From assembly GCA_037200985.1 (NCBI GenBank), contig JBBCGJ010000001.1, forward strand, positions 1,836,756 to 1,900,755: a stretch of DNA of 64,000 nt. Reading direction: 5' to 3'. The notes under the pieces are model-generated. The model searched no databases. It was given only the letters and a program-made list of their open reading frames with translations, and was not told the DNA's origin. A program made the position numbers and the translations under genes. Origin of the DNA: Rhizomicrobium sp. (GTDB taxonomy: Bacteria > Pseudomonadota > Alphaproteobacteria > Micropepsales > Micropepsaceae). Below are positions 1-7,192 of the stretch, piece by piece; the first letter of the stretch is position 1; each line of letters starts with the position of its first letter.

Positions 1-576
1 CTCAGCGGATCGGCGGCGATCGGGACGACGGCGCGGCTCGACGGCATCGACCTGGCGGAACTCGTCACCGCCACCAATGTCGGCGAGAAGGTGAAGCTCA
101 CCGGGCGCGTCTCGGGCACCGTGCCGTTCGCCCTCGCGGACGGGAACTTCCGCATCGCCAAGGGGCATCTGCAGTCCGACGGCGCGGGCCGGCTGGAGGT
201 GAACCGCACGGTGTGGACCAAGGGCACGGTCGCGAGCGGCGGTTCGATACAGGACTTCGCCTATCAGGCCCTGGAGCATCTGGCGTTCGATTCGCTGACG
301 GCGGAACTCAACAGCGTCGCCAATGGCCGGCTGTCGGTGCTGTTCCACATCAAGGGCAAGAGCGACCCGCCGACCCATCAGGAGGCGCATATCGGCCTTT
401 TCGACCTGATCAACGGCAATGCCTTCGCCAAGCCCATCGACCTGCCGAGCGGAACGGCGGTCGACCTGACGCTCGATACCTCCCTTAATTTTGACGAACT
501 CCTCCGATCCTATAGGACTGCTTGGCCGGGCGGCGGAACGCCGTCCGCACCGGCGCAGCCAGGAGGCCTTAAATGA
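1..576 (+). CDS. YdbH-family envelope protein, C-terminal part
   Basis: The frame is open from the window edge, so the start lies outside and only the last 191 residues are visible. The end of the protein has alternating hydrophobic and polar residues typical of the beta-rich C-terminus of YdbH, an AsmA/TAM-like protein that in E. coli works with YnbE in moving phospholipid between inner and outer membranes. The assignment rests mainly on the two downstream genes, which are recognisable YnbE and YdbL homologues in the order ydbH-ynbE-ydbL. Its TGA overlaps the next ATG by four bases, implying translational coupling. The family call is inference from synteny plus weak sequence character. Confidence 0.75.
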   Translation, partial: LSGSAAIGTTARLDGIDLAELVTATNVGEKVKLTGRVSGTVPFALADGNFRIAKGHLQSDGAGRLEVNRTVWTKGTVASGGSIQDFAYQALEHLAFDSLTAELNSVANGRLSVLFHIKGKSDPPTHQEAHIGLFDLINGNAFAKPIDLPSGTAVDLTLDTSLNFDELLRSYRTAWPGGGTPSAPAQPGGLK

Positions 577-758
577 CCGATCCGATCCGCGCCGTCCTGC
601 TGGGCGTGCCGCTCGCGGCAGTCCTTTGCGCGTGCACCCCGACCATCAAGGTCGAAGTCGCGCCGATCAACATCTACGCCAAGCTGGACGCCGATGTGCG
701 CGTGCGGCTGGACAAGGAAGTCCAGACCGCCATCCAGCAAAACCCCGACCTCTTCTGA
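573..758 (+). CDS. ynbE: YnbE-family lipoprotein
   Basis: A 61-residue precursor with a hydrophobic segment ending in a lipobox (LCAC, Cys near residue 19), followed by a short polar domain containing KVEVAPINIYAKLDADVRVRLD, which is typical of YnbE. E. coli YnbE is an outer-membrane lipoprotein that pairs with the C-terminus of YdbH to form an intermembrane bridge. A strong ribosome site (AGGAGG, 561-566) precedes the ATG, which overlaps the upstream stop as ATGA. The size matches the family. Confidence 0.88.
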   Translation: MTDPIRAVLLGVPLAAVLCACTPTIKVEVAPINIYAKLDADVRVRLDKEVQTAIQQNPDLF

Positions 759-776
759 TCCGAAGGACCCTCTCCC

Positions 777-1178
777 ATGAACGCGATGTTCGATACGCTG
801 AAGAGCAAGAGCCGCGCGGCGGCGCTGGGTTTCGTGCTGGCGCTGGCGGCGGTGCCGGCGGCTTCCGTCCTGGGAGCGGTTCCCGCGCTGGCCGATCTCG
901 CGAGCGACAAGGCGACCGTCGATGCCGCCAAGGCGGCCGGCACGGTGGGCGAGCAGGCCGACGGCTATCTCGGCTTCGTCAACGGCAGCGCCGACGCGGC
1001 GACCACCGCGGCGGTGTCGGAGATCAACGCGGCGCGCCGCGCCGTCTATGCCAATACCGCGGCCAAGTCGGGCGTGACGCCGGAGGCGGCGGCGCAGGCG
1101 ACCGGCGCGCAGCTTCTGGGCAAAGTGCCGGCGGGGCAGTACTTCAAGCCGCTCGACGGCTCCTGGTCCAAGAAGTAG
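777..1178 (+). CDS. ydbL: YdbL-family protein (DUF1318)
   Basis: A 133-residue protein with an N-terminal signal sequence (hydrophobic stretch about residues 18-37, ending AL-A) and a helical mature part containing GEQADGYLGFV and INAARRAVYANTAAKSGVTPE, the hallmark of DUF1318/YdbL. It is predicted to be periplasmic. It follows ynbE after 18 nt and completes the ydbH-ynbE-ydbL operon, so it probably modulates the YdbH-YnbE bridge, as proposed for E. coli. A GAAGGA sequence just upstream can serve as ribosome site. Confidence 0.88.
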   Translation: MNAMFDTLKSKSRAAALGFVLALAAVPAASVLGAVPALADLASDKATVDAAKAAGTVGEQADGYLGFVNGSADAATTAAVSEINAARRAVYANTAAKSGVTPEAAAQATGAQLLGKVPAGQYFKPLDGSWSKK

Positions 1179-1182
1179 CCGC

Positions 1183-2547
1183 TCAGAGGAAATTGTATTC
1201 TTTGAACAGCGGGGTCAGGTCGCGGCCCCAGGCGCCGTAGTAGTTCTTCAGCAATTCCTCGGCGCGGGTGTGGCCGCGCGAGACGAGCTCGCGCAGCGGG
1301 TTGAGGAACCCGTCCTCGCTCATGCCGCCGCTGTCGAGTTCGGCACGGCGGCGCAGGCCCGCCGACGAAATCTCCAGCATGCGGTGCGCGATGGCGTGCA
1401 CGGTGGTGTTGCGGAACGGCGTCTTGAAGGCCTGTTTGGGGACGGCATCGCGCATCGCCTGGCGCTCTTCGGCCGTCCAGTCCTTGACGAGATCCCAGGC
1501 GGCGTCGAGCGCGACCTGATCGTAGTAGATCCCGACCCACAGCGCCGGCATGCCGCAGATGCGCCGCCACTGGCCGCCGTCGGCGCCGCGCATCTCGAGG
1601 AATTTCTTGAGGCGGACTTCGGGGAAGATCGTCGTCAGGTGATCGGCCCAGTCCGACATCATCGGCTGGATGTCCTTCACCTCGGGAATCGTGTGGCTAA
1701 GGAAGTCGCGGAAGCTCTTGCCGGCGACGTCGATATATTTGCCGTCGCGGTAGACGAAGTACATCGGGACGTCGAGCGCGTAGTCGACATAGCGCTCGAA
1801 CGACATGCCGCTCTCGAATACCCAGGGCAGCATGCCGGCGCGGGCGTTGTCGACGTCGGTCCAGACCTGGCTGCGATACGACAGAAACCCGTTGGGCTTG
1901 CCTTCGCGGAACGGCGAGTTCGCCAGGAGCGCGCTCGCGACGGGCTGGAGCGCGAGGCCGACGCGGAATTTCTTGACCATGTCGGCTTCGGAGGAGAAGT
2001 CGAGATTCACCTGCACGGTACAGGTGCGGAACATCATCTCGAGGCCGTAGCCGCCGACCTTCGGCATGTAGCGCCGCATGATCTGATAGCGGCCCTTGGG
2101 CATCATGTGGGTCTCGTCCATCGACCAGGTCGGCGCGAAGCCGAGGCCGATGACGCCAGCGCCGATCTCGCCCGCGACTTCGCGCGTCTGTTCGAGATGC
2201 AGGTTGGTCTCGGCGCAGGTCTCGTGCACGGTCCGGAGCGGCGCGCCGGAAAGCTCGAACTGGCCGCCAGGCTCCAGGCTGAGCGAAGCCTGGTTCTGCG
2301 TCAGCCCGATGATGTTGCCCTCTTCCAGGACCGGCTCCCAGCCGAAACGCTTCATGCCATCGAGGAGCTGGCGGATGCCGGGCGAGGTGTCGTAGGCGAG
2401 CGGCTTGTGGGTCTTCAGGTCGTAGACGAATTTCTCGTGCTCGGTGCCGATGCGCCATTCCGAACGCGGCTTGCAGCCGTCGGACAGATGGCGGACGAGA
2501 TCGTCGCGCGACTCGATCGGGCCGCCGGCTGACTGTGGAATGGACAT
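1183..2547 (-). CDS. gshA: Glutamate-cysteine ligase (plant/alphaproteobacterial type)
   Basis: A 454-residue cytoplasmic enzyme joining glutamate and cysteine with ATP in the first step of glutathione synthesis. Sequence signs are the N-terminal IGTEHEKF, EEGNIIGLTQNQASLSLEPGG region with acidic metal ligands, the MMPKGRYQIMRRYMP segment and RTCTVQVNLDF, all diagnostic of the GshA class shared by plants and alphaproteobacteria rather than the enterobacterial class. Length is normal for that class. It converges on ydbL with only four bases between the stops. The gene lies divergent from the 2760 gene across about 210 nt that holds a perfect palindrome (2624-2637). Two glutathione-using families (GST at 39429, isomerase at 41826) also occur in the window. 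Confidence 0.95.
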   Translation of the reverse strand: MSIPQSAGGPIESRDDLVRHLSDGCKPRSEWRIGTEHEKFVYDLKTHKPLAYDTSPGIRQLLDGMKRFGWEPVLEEGNIIGLTQNQASLSLEPGGQFELSGAPLRTVHETCAETNLHLEQTREVAGEIGAGVIGLGFAPTWSMDETHMMPKGRYQIMRRYMPKVGGYGLEMMFRTCTVQVNLDFSSEADMVKKFRVGLALQPVASALLANSPFREGKPNGFLSYRSQVWTDVDNARAGMLPWVFESGMSFERYVDYALDVPMYFVYRDGKYIDVAGKSFRDFLSHTIPEVKDIQPMMSDWADHLTTIFPEVRLKKFLEMRGADGGQWRRICGMPALWVGIYYDQVALDAAWDLVKDWTAEERQAMRDAVPKQAFKTPFRNTTVHAIAHRMLEISSAGLRRRAELDSGGMSEDGFLNPLRELVSRGHTRAEELLKNYYGAWGRDLTPLFKEYNFL

Positions 2548-2623
2548 GCGCCTCGTTCCCCTGCGCGGGGATGCAAAGTCCCCACATCGTCACGTGAATA
2601 TTGAATTGGCCGTTCAGCGATTC

Positions 2624-2637
2624 GCTATCTAGATAGC
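2624..2637. promoter_or_regulatory. 14-bp perfect palindrome in the gshA divergent region
   Basis: GCTATCTAGATAGC is exactly self-complementary and sits in an AT-richer stretch between the divergent starts of gshA (2547) and the 2760 gene. Its size suits a dimeric repressor or activator site, but no regulator gene is adjacent. The role is inference. Confidence 0.4.
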
Positions 2638-2759
2638 CCTTTACACAAGTGCAAGCGAATGCCTTGAGGGCCGCTTCAGCGTCACCGGAAATTCGCATGG
2701 CCGTCTTGCGCCGTTCCTTCTTTTGCGGCGTTTTTCGTAGCGGCGCGAGGGAGGGAAAC

Positions 2760-3344
2760 GTGCGCTTTCGACGACTGCTGCTGGCTGCTCTGGCCCTTGG
2801 ATTGACCGTCGCGCCGGCGGATGCCGCTGTCACCATCTCCTTCTATGCGCATCAGCTCGGCGGCAAAGGCCTCTGGGTCGAGTTTCCGCATGCCTATGTC
2901 ACGCTGGTCGGCACGCCCGACGCGGGCGGCGCGGCGGTTAAGGCGAATTTCGGCTTCACGCCGCCGGTGGTGGGGCCGTCCATCCTGTTCGGCCGGGTCG
3001 ACGGCGCGGTCGTGGCCGTCGACGACGACTATATCGCCAAGGACCGGCCCTACTTCTCGTTTCCGTTGACCGACGCGCAGTATGCGGCGGTGCTGGCGGT
3101 GGTCGAACGCTGGCGCAACGACAAGCAGCCTTCCTACGATCTCGACACCCATAACTGCGTGATCTTCGTGAAAGAGGTCGCGGCCGCGGTCGGCCTGACC
3201 ACCAGTGCCGACGACCCGTTCGTGCGCGATCCGGCCAAGTTCATGGCCGATCTCAAGAGCCGCAACCAGACCTTCCTCGCCGGCATCGCCAGGCGGCTAG
3301 CCCACACGGCGCCAGCAGCCAAGACCAGCGTCGCCGCCCAATAG
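2760..3344 (+). CDS. Exported hypothetical protein, possible permuted papain-like (NlpC/P60-type) fold
   Basis: I chose the GTG at 2760 because it follows a GAGGGA ribosome site and gives a clean signal peptide (RR, hydrophobic stretch, ADA cleavage near residue 23); an upstream in-frame start would add an unlikely basic extension. The 194-residue product has a His in FPHAYVTL (about H44) before a Cys in THNCVIFV (about C133). The order His-then-Cys is what circularly permuted NlpC/P60 or LRAT-like domains show, which suggests an amidase or acyltransferase fold, probably periplasmic. I do not recognise a named family, so the fold assignment is tentative. Confidence 0.6.
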   Translation: MRFRRLLLAALALGLTVAPADAAVTISFYAHQLGGKGLWVEFPHAYVTLVGTPDAGGAAVKANFGFTPPVVGPSILFGRVDGAVVAVDDDYIAKDRPYFSFPLTDAQYAAVLAVVERWRNDKQPSYDLDTHNCVIFVKEVAAAVGLTTSADDPFVRDPAKFMADLKSRNQTFLAGIARRLAHTAPAAKTSVAAQ

Positions 3345-3391
3345 GTCCCGCCCAAATCGGCCGGGCATGTCATGCGGTACTTATTTTCGTA

Positions 3392-3413
3392 TTGACTTAA
3401 TTAAGTATATACT
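3392..3413 (+). promoter_or_regulatory. ArsR operator/promoter region (palindrome ACTTAATTAAGT)
   Basis: An AT-rich island in GC-rich DNA lies 14-35 nt before the arsR start. It holds the 12-bp perfect palindrome ACTTAATTAAGT (3395-3406), a TATACT hexamer (3408-3413) that could be a -10 box, and a TTGACT (3392-3397) whose spacing to TATACT is too short for a matched -35. ArsR-SRPBCC operons commonly carry such AT-rich inverted repeats for autorepression; that function here is inferred. Confidence 0.6.
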
Positions 3414-3426
3414 ACATCTTTTGAAC

Positions 3427-3726
3427 ATGGAATCTCTCGCCGCCCTCGCCGATCCGACGCGTCAGCGTATTTTGGAAATGCTGGCGGGAGGCGCCCTGTC
3501 GTCCGGGGACATCGCCCGGCGGTTCGAGGTCAGCGCGCCGGCGATTTCGCAGCATCTGAAGACGCTGCGGGACGCCAAACTGGTGCGCGTGCGCCCCGAA
3601 AAACAAAAACGTTTTTACGAACTCGATCCGGAAGGGATCGGCGAGGTCGCGAACTGGATCGCCGGCCTTCGGAAATTCTGGACCGACAAGCTCGATGCAC
3701 TCGAAGCGGAGCTGCGAAAGACATGA
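3427..3726 (+). CDS. ArsR/SmtB-family transcriptional repressor
   Basis: A 99-residue winged-helix protein. It contains LADPTRQRILEML near the N-terminus, the recognition region SAPAISQHLKTLRDAKLV and a C-terminal helix, with no cysteine cluster for metal sensing. This subtype normally regulates the SRPBCC (AHSA1) genes next to it and responds to an unknown ligand rather than arsenic. The ATG at 3427 starts directly at the conserved domain; an earlier start would extend into the promoter. Its TGA overlaps the next start as ATGA. The palindrome at 3395-3406 is the likely operator. Confidence 0.88.
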   Translation: MESLAALADPTRQRILEMLAGGALSSGDIARRFEVSAPAISQHLKTLRDAKLVRVRPEKQKRFYELDPEGIGEVANWIAGLRKFWTDKLDALEAELRKT

Positions 3727-4742
3727 AGCTCGACGGGATACTGACACGGCGGAGCGACGGGAGTCACGCCCTGACATTCGAGCGGCGGATCGACCGGCCG
3801 GTGGCGAAAGTCTGGGCGGCGCTGACCGACGCGGCCGTCCTGAAGAAATGGCTGGGCGAGGTGGAGGTCGAGCTTCGCGTCGGCGGAAAATATCTCATCT
3901 ATTTCCGCGGGCCCGCAGTGGTGGTGACGGGCGCGATCACCGCGCTGGAGCCGCTGCGGCTGCTCGAATATTCCTGGCTCGAGGATTACGGCATGCCGCA
4001 ATCCTCGGCGCGCTGGGAACTGTCGCCGGACGGCGACGGCTGCCGGCTGCGGCTGACGCACAGCTTCCCGCCCGGATGCCGGATGCGCGAGATGGTGCCG
4101 TTCATGGGCGGCTGGGAGGCGTTCCTCGACATCTTCCCGCGCGGCGTGGACGAAGAATTCGTCCCCTATGCCGATCAGAACGAGGCCGAGATCGCCGCCG
4201 CCTATCGCGCCCGCCATGCGACGGAGCTTGGCGAGGAAGAGAAGGCCCGTGCGGCGCGCGTTGCCGCCGTGCGGTTCGAGCGTTTCCTGCCGGGGCCGAT
4301 CGAGAAGGTGTGGGCTTTCCTGACCGACACCAAGCACCTGCCGCAATGGTTCGACGCGGACAGCACGATCGAACCGCGGGTCGGCGGCGCGGTGCGGCTG
4401 ATGGGCGGACATATCCGCGGGACGGTGACGCAATGGGCGCCGCCGCGCCGGCTCAGCTACACCTGGAACGTGTTCGGGGCGGAGGACGGACCGGATGCGG
4501 TGTCGGCCTACCCGGAATCGTATCTGTCGTTCGCGCTGGAGACGCGCGGAAAGGAGGTTCTGCTGACGCTGGACCATTTGCCGATCCTGGACCGCTTCGA
4601 GACACAGAACGCGATGGGCTGGCACAGCTTCCTCGACATGCTGGGCGCGGGGTTGCGCGGCGAGGCGGTCGAGGAGCGAGACGTTTACATGAAGAAGAAC
4701 GCGGCGGTGTATGGGGCGGATCTGGAGAAGCTGGAGCGGTAG
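3723..4742 (+). CDS. Tandem SRPBCC (AHSA1/START-like) protein
   Basis: A 339-residue protein made of two consecutive SRPBCC domains. The first runs about residues 12-150 (starts TFERRIDRPVAKVWAALTD), the second about 180-325 (RFERFLPGPIEKVWAFLTD with PQWFDADSTIEPRVGG). SRPBCC domains form a deep hydrophobic cavity that binds lipophilic ligands. In related operons one or two separate single-domain genes follow arsR; here they are fused. Translation is coupled to arsR by a four-base overlap. The ligand is unknown; the arrangement suggests ligand capture under ArsR control. Confidence 0.85.
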   Translation: MKLDGILTRRSDGSHALTFERRIDRPVAKVWAALTDAAVLKKWLGEVEVELRVGGKYLIYFRGPAVVVTGAITALEPLRLLEYSWLEDYGMPQSSARWELSPDGDGCRLRLTHSFPPGCRMREMVPFMGGWEAFLDIFPRGVDEEFVPYADQNEAEIAAAYRARHATELGEEEKARAARVAAVRFERFLPGPIEKVWAFLTDTKHLPQWFDADSTIEPRVGGAVRLMGGHIRGTVTQWAPPRRLSYTWNVFGAEDGPDAVSAYPESYLSFALETRGKEVLLTLDHLPILDRFETQNAMGWHSFLDMLGAGLRGEAVEERDVYMKKNAAVYGADLEKLER

Positions 4743-4773
4743 AGGACTTCGCAGTTCCTGAACAAATTCCAGA

Positions 4774-4850
4774 TGTCATTCCCGCGCAGGCGGGACTCCG
4801 GTCTTGGCGGACCGCCCAGTCACTGGATGCCCGCCGGCGCGGGCATGACA
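4774..4850. repeat. Dispersed palindromic repeat, family A
   Basis: The unit begins TGTCATTCCCGCG, contains CTGGATGCCCGCC and ends GCGGGCATGACA, forming long imperfect hairpins between the convergent SRPBCC and rsmE genes. A second copy with the same framework lies at 16370-16446 and a degenerate one at 53716-53795. It may also act as a bidirectional terminator for the convergent genes. Confidence 0.8.
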
Positions 4851-4873
4851 GTTTCGATTGCGGCGCAAGACGA

Positions 4874-5626
4874 TCAGGCTTCGTGCCAATCGCCTTTCAC
4901 CGCCTGCCATATCGACAGCGCCGCCAGCGCCGCCGTGTCGGCGCGCAGGATGCGGGGGCCCAGCGAGACCGGCGTCACGAAGGACAGCGCGCGCAAGGCT
5001 TCGCGCTCGGCGGGATCGAAGCCGCCTTCGGGGCCGGTGAAGATCGCGGCCGGGCCGTCCGCCAGAGCGCGCAAGGCATCGGCCATCGACGGCGCACCGC
5101 CCTCATCGCAGAAGATCAGGCGACGGTCCTTCGGCCACGCCGCCAGCAGCTTGTCGAAAGCGAGCGGCTCGCGCGTCTCGGGCACGCTGAGCCGGCCGGA
5201 CTGCTCGGCGGCCTCGACGGCGTTGGCGCGCATGCGGTCGAGATTGACCCGGGTGACGATGGTGCGGCGGGTATAGACCGGCTGGAGGACGCGGACGCCC
5301 AATTCGGTCGCCTTCTGGACCACATAATCGGCCGGCGTCTTCTTGATCGGCGCGAAGCAAAGCCAGAGGTCGGGGACTTCCGTTTGCGGTTCGACGCGGC
5401 GTTCGCATTCCAGCACGCAGGACCGTTTGGAGACCTCCGCGATGCGCGCCAGCCATTCGCCGCCGGCGCCGTTGAACAGCAGGGCGCGATCGCCGGCCTT
5501 CGCCCGCATGACGTGCAGCAGGTAATGCACCTGCGCATCGTCGGGAACGACCCGCGCGCCCTGCCCCAGCGGCGCCTCGACAAAGAGACGCAGCTTGCCG
5601 CCGGGATAGGTGAGTTCTGGTGCCAA
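4874..5626 (-). CDS. rsmE: 16S rRNA (uracil-1498-N3)-methyltransferase
   Basis: A 250-residue SPOUT-class methyltransferase that modifies U1498 of 16S rRNA using S-adenosylmethionine. The N-terminal PUA-like part contains HYLLHVMRAKAGD; the trefoil-knot part has FTGPEGGFDPAE and LGPRILRADTAALAAL, the cofactor loops that define RsmE. The start is a TTG with a weak ribosome site; no better in-frame start is visible. It is divergent from the antitoxin gene at 5687, so both promoters share about 60 nt that includes the nested palindromes at 5655-5675. Confidence 0.93.
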   Translation of the reverse strand: MAPELTYPGGKLRLFVEAPLGQGARVVPDDAQVHYLLHVMRAKAGDRALLFNGAGGEWLARIAEVSKRSCVLECERRVEPQTEVPDLWLCFAPIKKTPADYVVQKATELGVRVLQPVYTRRTIVTRVNLDRMRANAVEAAEQSGRLSVPETREPLAFDKLLAAWPKDRRLIFCDEGGAPSMADALRALADGPAAIFTGPEGGFDPAEREALRALSFVTPVSLGPRILRADTAALAALSIWQAVKGDWHEA

Positions 5627-5654
5627 GAAGCCTCGACCGCACGCTGCGCAACTG

Positions 5655-5675
5655 GTATTACGTAATACGTATTAC
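5655..5675. promoter_or_regulatory. Two overlapping 14-bp palindromes, probable antitoxin operator
   Basis: GTATTACGTAATAC (5655-5668) and GTAATACGTATTAC (5662-5675) are each perfectly self-complementary and overlap by seven bases. They lie 11 nt before the AbrB-like antitoxin start in otherwise GC-rich DNA. MazE/AbrB antitoxins normally autorepress through such sites, which is the inferred role. The site also falls in the rsmE leader. Confidence 0.7.
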
Positions 5676-5686
5676 ACGGATGGACC

Positions 5687-5920
5687 ATGAACAAGCCGCT
5701 GATGACGCGTCTGACGTCCAAGGGACAGGCTACGATTCCGGTCGAGGTGCGCAAAGTCCTGCGGTTGAAGGAAGGCGATCGGGTTCTTTTCGAAGTGGAA
5801 AAGGGAAGGGTCACGCTGAGGCGGGTCGACGCGGTCGACCATGCGTTTCTGAAACTCTCCGAAGATGCATTCCAAGAATGGAACAGCGCCGAAGACGAAG
5901 CCGCGTTCCGTGACCTATAA
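5687..5920 (+). CDS. AbrB/MazE-family antitoxin
   Basis: A 77-residue protein whose first 50 residues form a SpoVT/AbrB swapped-hairpin DNA-binding domain (TRLTSKGQATIPVEVRKVLRLKEGDRVLFEVEKG). The acidic, flexible C-terminus (SAEDEAAFRDL) is the usual toxin-neutralising tail. The toxin gene overlaps its 3' end. The nested palindromes immediately upstream suggest that it represses its own promoter. Confidence in the antitoxin role comes from the toxin partner. Confidence 0.9.
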   Translation: MNKPLMTRLTSKGQATIPVEVRKVLRLKEGDRVLFEVEKGRVTLRRVDAVDHAFLKLSEDAFQEWNSAEDEAAFRDL

Positions 5921-6245
5921 GCGCTGGGACGTCGTCGCGGTGGCCTTTCCTTTCATCGAGGGCACGGATTCGAAACGCAGGCCGGCCCTGATCGTCTCTT
6001 CCGACAGACTTCGTGCCGAGCAAGGCGTCTACTGGATCGCGATGATAACAACCGCCAAGTCCGGAGTCAGGCGTGACGACGTGCAGATCTCCGATCGTGA
6101 AAACGTCGGCCTTCCCGAAGATTGCGTCATTCGTCTCGCGCGCCTGGCAACCGTGAGCGACTCGCTGATTGCAAGACGGATCGGCGAGCTGACGCCAAAG
6201 GATCGAAATGCCGTGGCGGCTCTGTGGAAACGATACGCACCATGA
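5910..6245 (+). CDS. PemK/MazF-family endoribonuclease toxin
   Basis: A 111-residue protein from the GTG at 5910, which overlaps the antitoxin stop by 11 nt; an ATG at 5865 is an alternative that would overlap by 56 nt. The core shows the family features: KRWDVVAVAFPFIEGTDSKRRPALIVS, then VYWIAMITTAKS and LPEDCVIRLARLATVSDSLIARRIGELT. MazF toxins cleave single-stranded mRNA at short motifs. The toxin stop overlaps the ubiA ATG by four bases, so a metabolic gene is apparently co-translated with a toxin-antitoxin pair. Confidence 0.88.
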   Translation: MTYKRWDVVAVAFPFIEGTDSKRRPALIVSSDRLRAEQGVYWIAMITTAKSGVRRDDVQISDRENVGLPEDCVIRLARLATVSDSLIARRIGELTPKDRNAVAALWKRYAP

Positions 6246-7177
6246 CGGTCGATGCCGCCAAACCCGCCGACGCGATCCCCTCAAGCTGGGTCGATGGCAT
6301 GCCGCCGGGCCTGCGGCCCTATCTGCGGCTGATGCGGCTGGACCGGCCGATCGGGACCTGGCTGCTCTATTGGCCCTGCGTGTTCGGGCTGGCGCTGGGC
6401 GCCATCGCGAGCGAGCGGCCCTTCGCGGCATGGCACGACGTCTACCTGCTCGTGCTGTTCGGCATCGGCGCGCTGGTGATGCGCGGGGCGGGCTGCACCT
6501 ATAACGACATCGTCGACCGCGATATCGACGCGAAGGTGGCGCGGACGCGGGCGCGGCCCATCCCCTCCGGCGCGGTGACGGTGCGCCAGGCCTGGCTGTT
6601 CCTGGCGGCGCAATTGGCCGTGGGACTCGCCGTGCTCGTCCAGCTCAATCTCTCCGCCATCGAGATCGGCGCGGCATCGCTGCTGCTGGTCGCCGCCTAT
6701 CCGTTCATGAAAAGGATCACCTGGTGGCCGCAGGCCTGGCTGGGGCTGACCTTCAACTGGGGGGCGCTCGTCGGCTTCGCGGCGCAGACCGGGACCGTCG
6801 ATGCGGCCGATGCGATGCTCTATGCGGGGCTGTTCTTCTGGACGCTGGGCTACGACACGATCTACGCGCTCCAGGACAAGGAGGACGACGCGCTGATCGG
6901 CGTGAAATCGACCGCGATCCTGTTCGGCGCCCGGGCGCGCGACTGGGTGCTGGGATTCTACGCGGCGTCCTTCGCGCTGATCCTGGCGGCGGGGTTCGCG
7001 GAACATGCCGGCTGGCCCTTCGCCATCGTCATGTTCGCCGCCGGCGGGCATTTCCTCTGGCAGGTCCACACGCTGAAGATCGAGGATCCGGCGCGCTGCC
7101 TGACCTTGTTCCGCGCCAATCGTGACGCAGGGGCACTCATCGCGGCGGCCTTTGTGCTTTCGAGCTGGATTTGGTGA
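6242..7177 (+). CDS. ubiA: 4-hydroxybenzoate polyprenyltransferase
   Basis: A 311-residue integral membrane enzyme with about eight to nine hydrophobic helices that attaches the polyprenyl tail to 4-hydroxybenzoate in ubiquinone synthesis. The two magnesium-binding Asp motifs are clear: YNDIVDRDIDAKVARTRARP (about residues 87-106) and LQDKEDDALIG (about 210-220). I chose the ATG at 6242, which overlaps the toxin stop as ATGA; a longer frame would run back through the toxin gene. The next-step decarboxylase UbiD is encoded at 16491. A desaturase gene follows after 15 nt. Confidence 0.95.
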   Translation: MTVDAAKPADAIPSSWVDGMPPGLRPYLRLMRLDRPIGTWLLYWPCVFGLALGAIASERPFAAWHDVYLLVLFGIGALVMRGAGCTYNDIVDRDIDAKVARTRARPIPSGAVTVRQAWLFLAAQLAVGLAVLVQLNLSAIEIGAASLLLVAAYPFMKRITWWPQAWLGLTFNWGALVGFAAQTGTVDAADAMLYAGLFFWTLGYDTIYALQDKEDDALIGVKSTAILFGARARDWVLGFYAASFALILAAGFAEHAGWPFAIVMFAAGGHFLWQVHTLKIEDPARCLTLFRANRDAGALIAAAFVLSSWIW

Positions 7178-7192
7178 GCGTATAATTCCCTC

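Noticed and set aside
3392..3413. Canonical sigma-70 promoter TTGACT/TATACT before arsR
   Set aside because: The spacing between the two hexamers is only about 10 bases; only the -10-like hexamer and the palindrome are supported.
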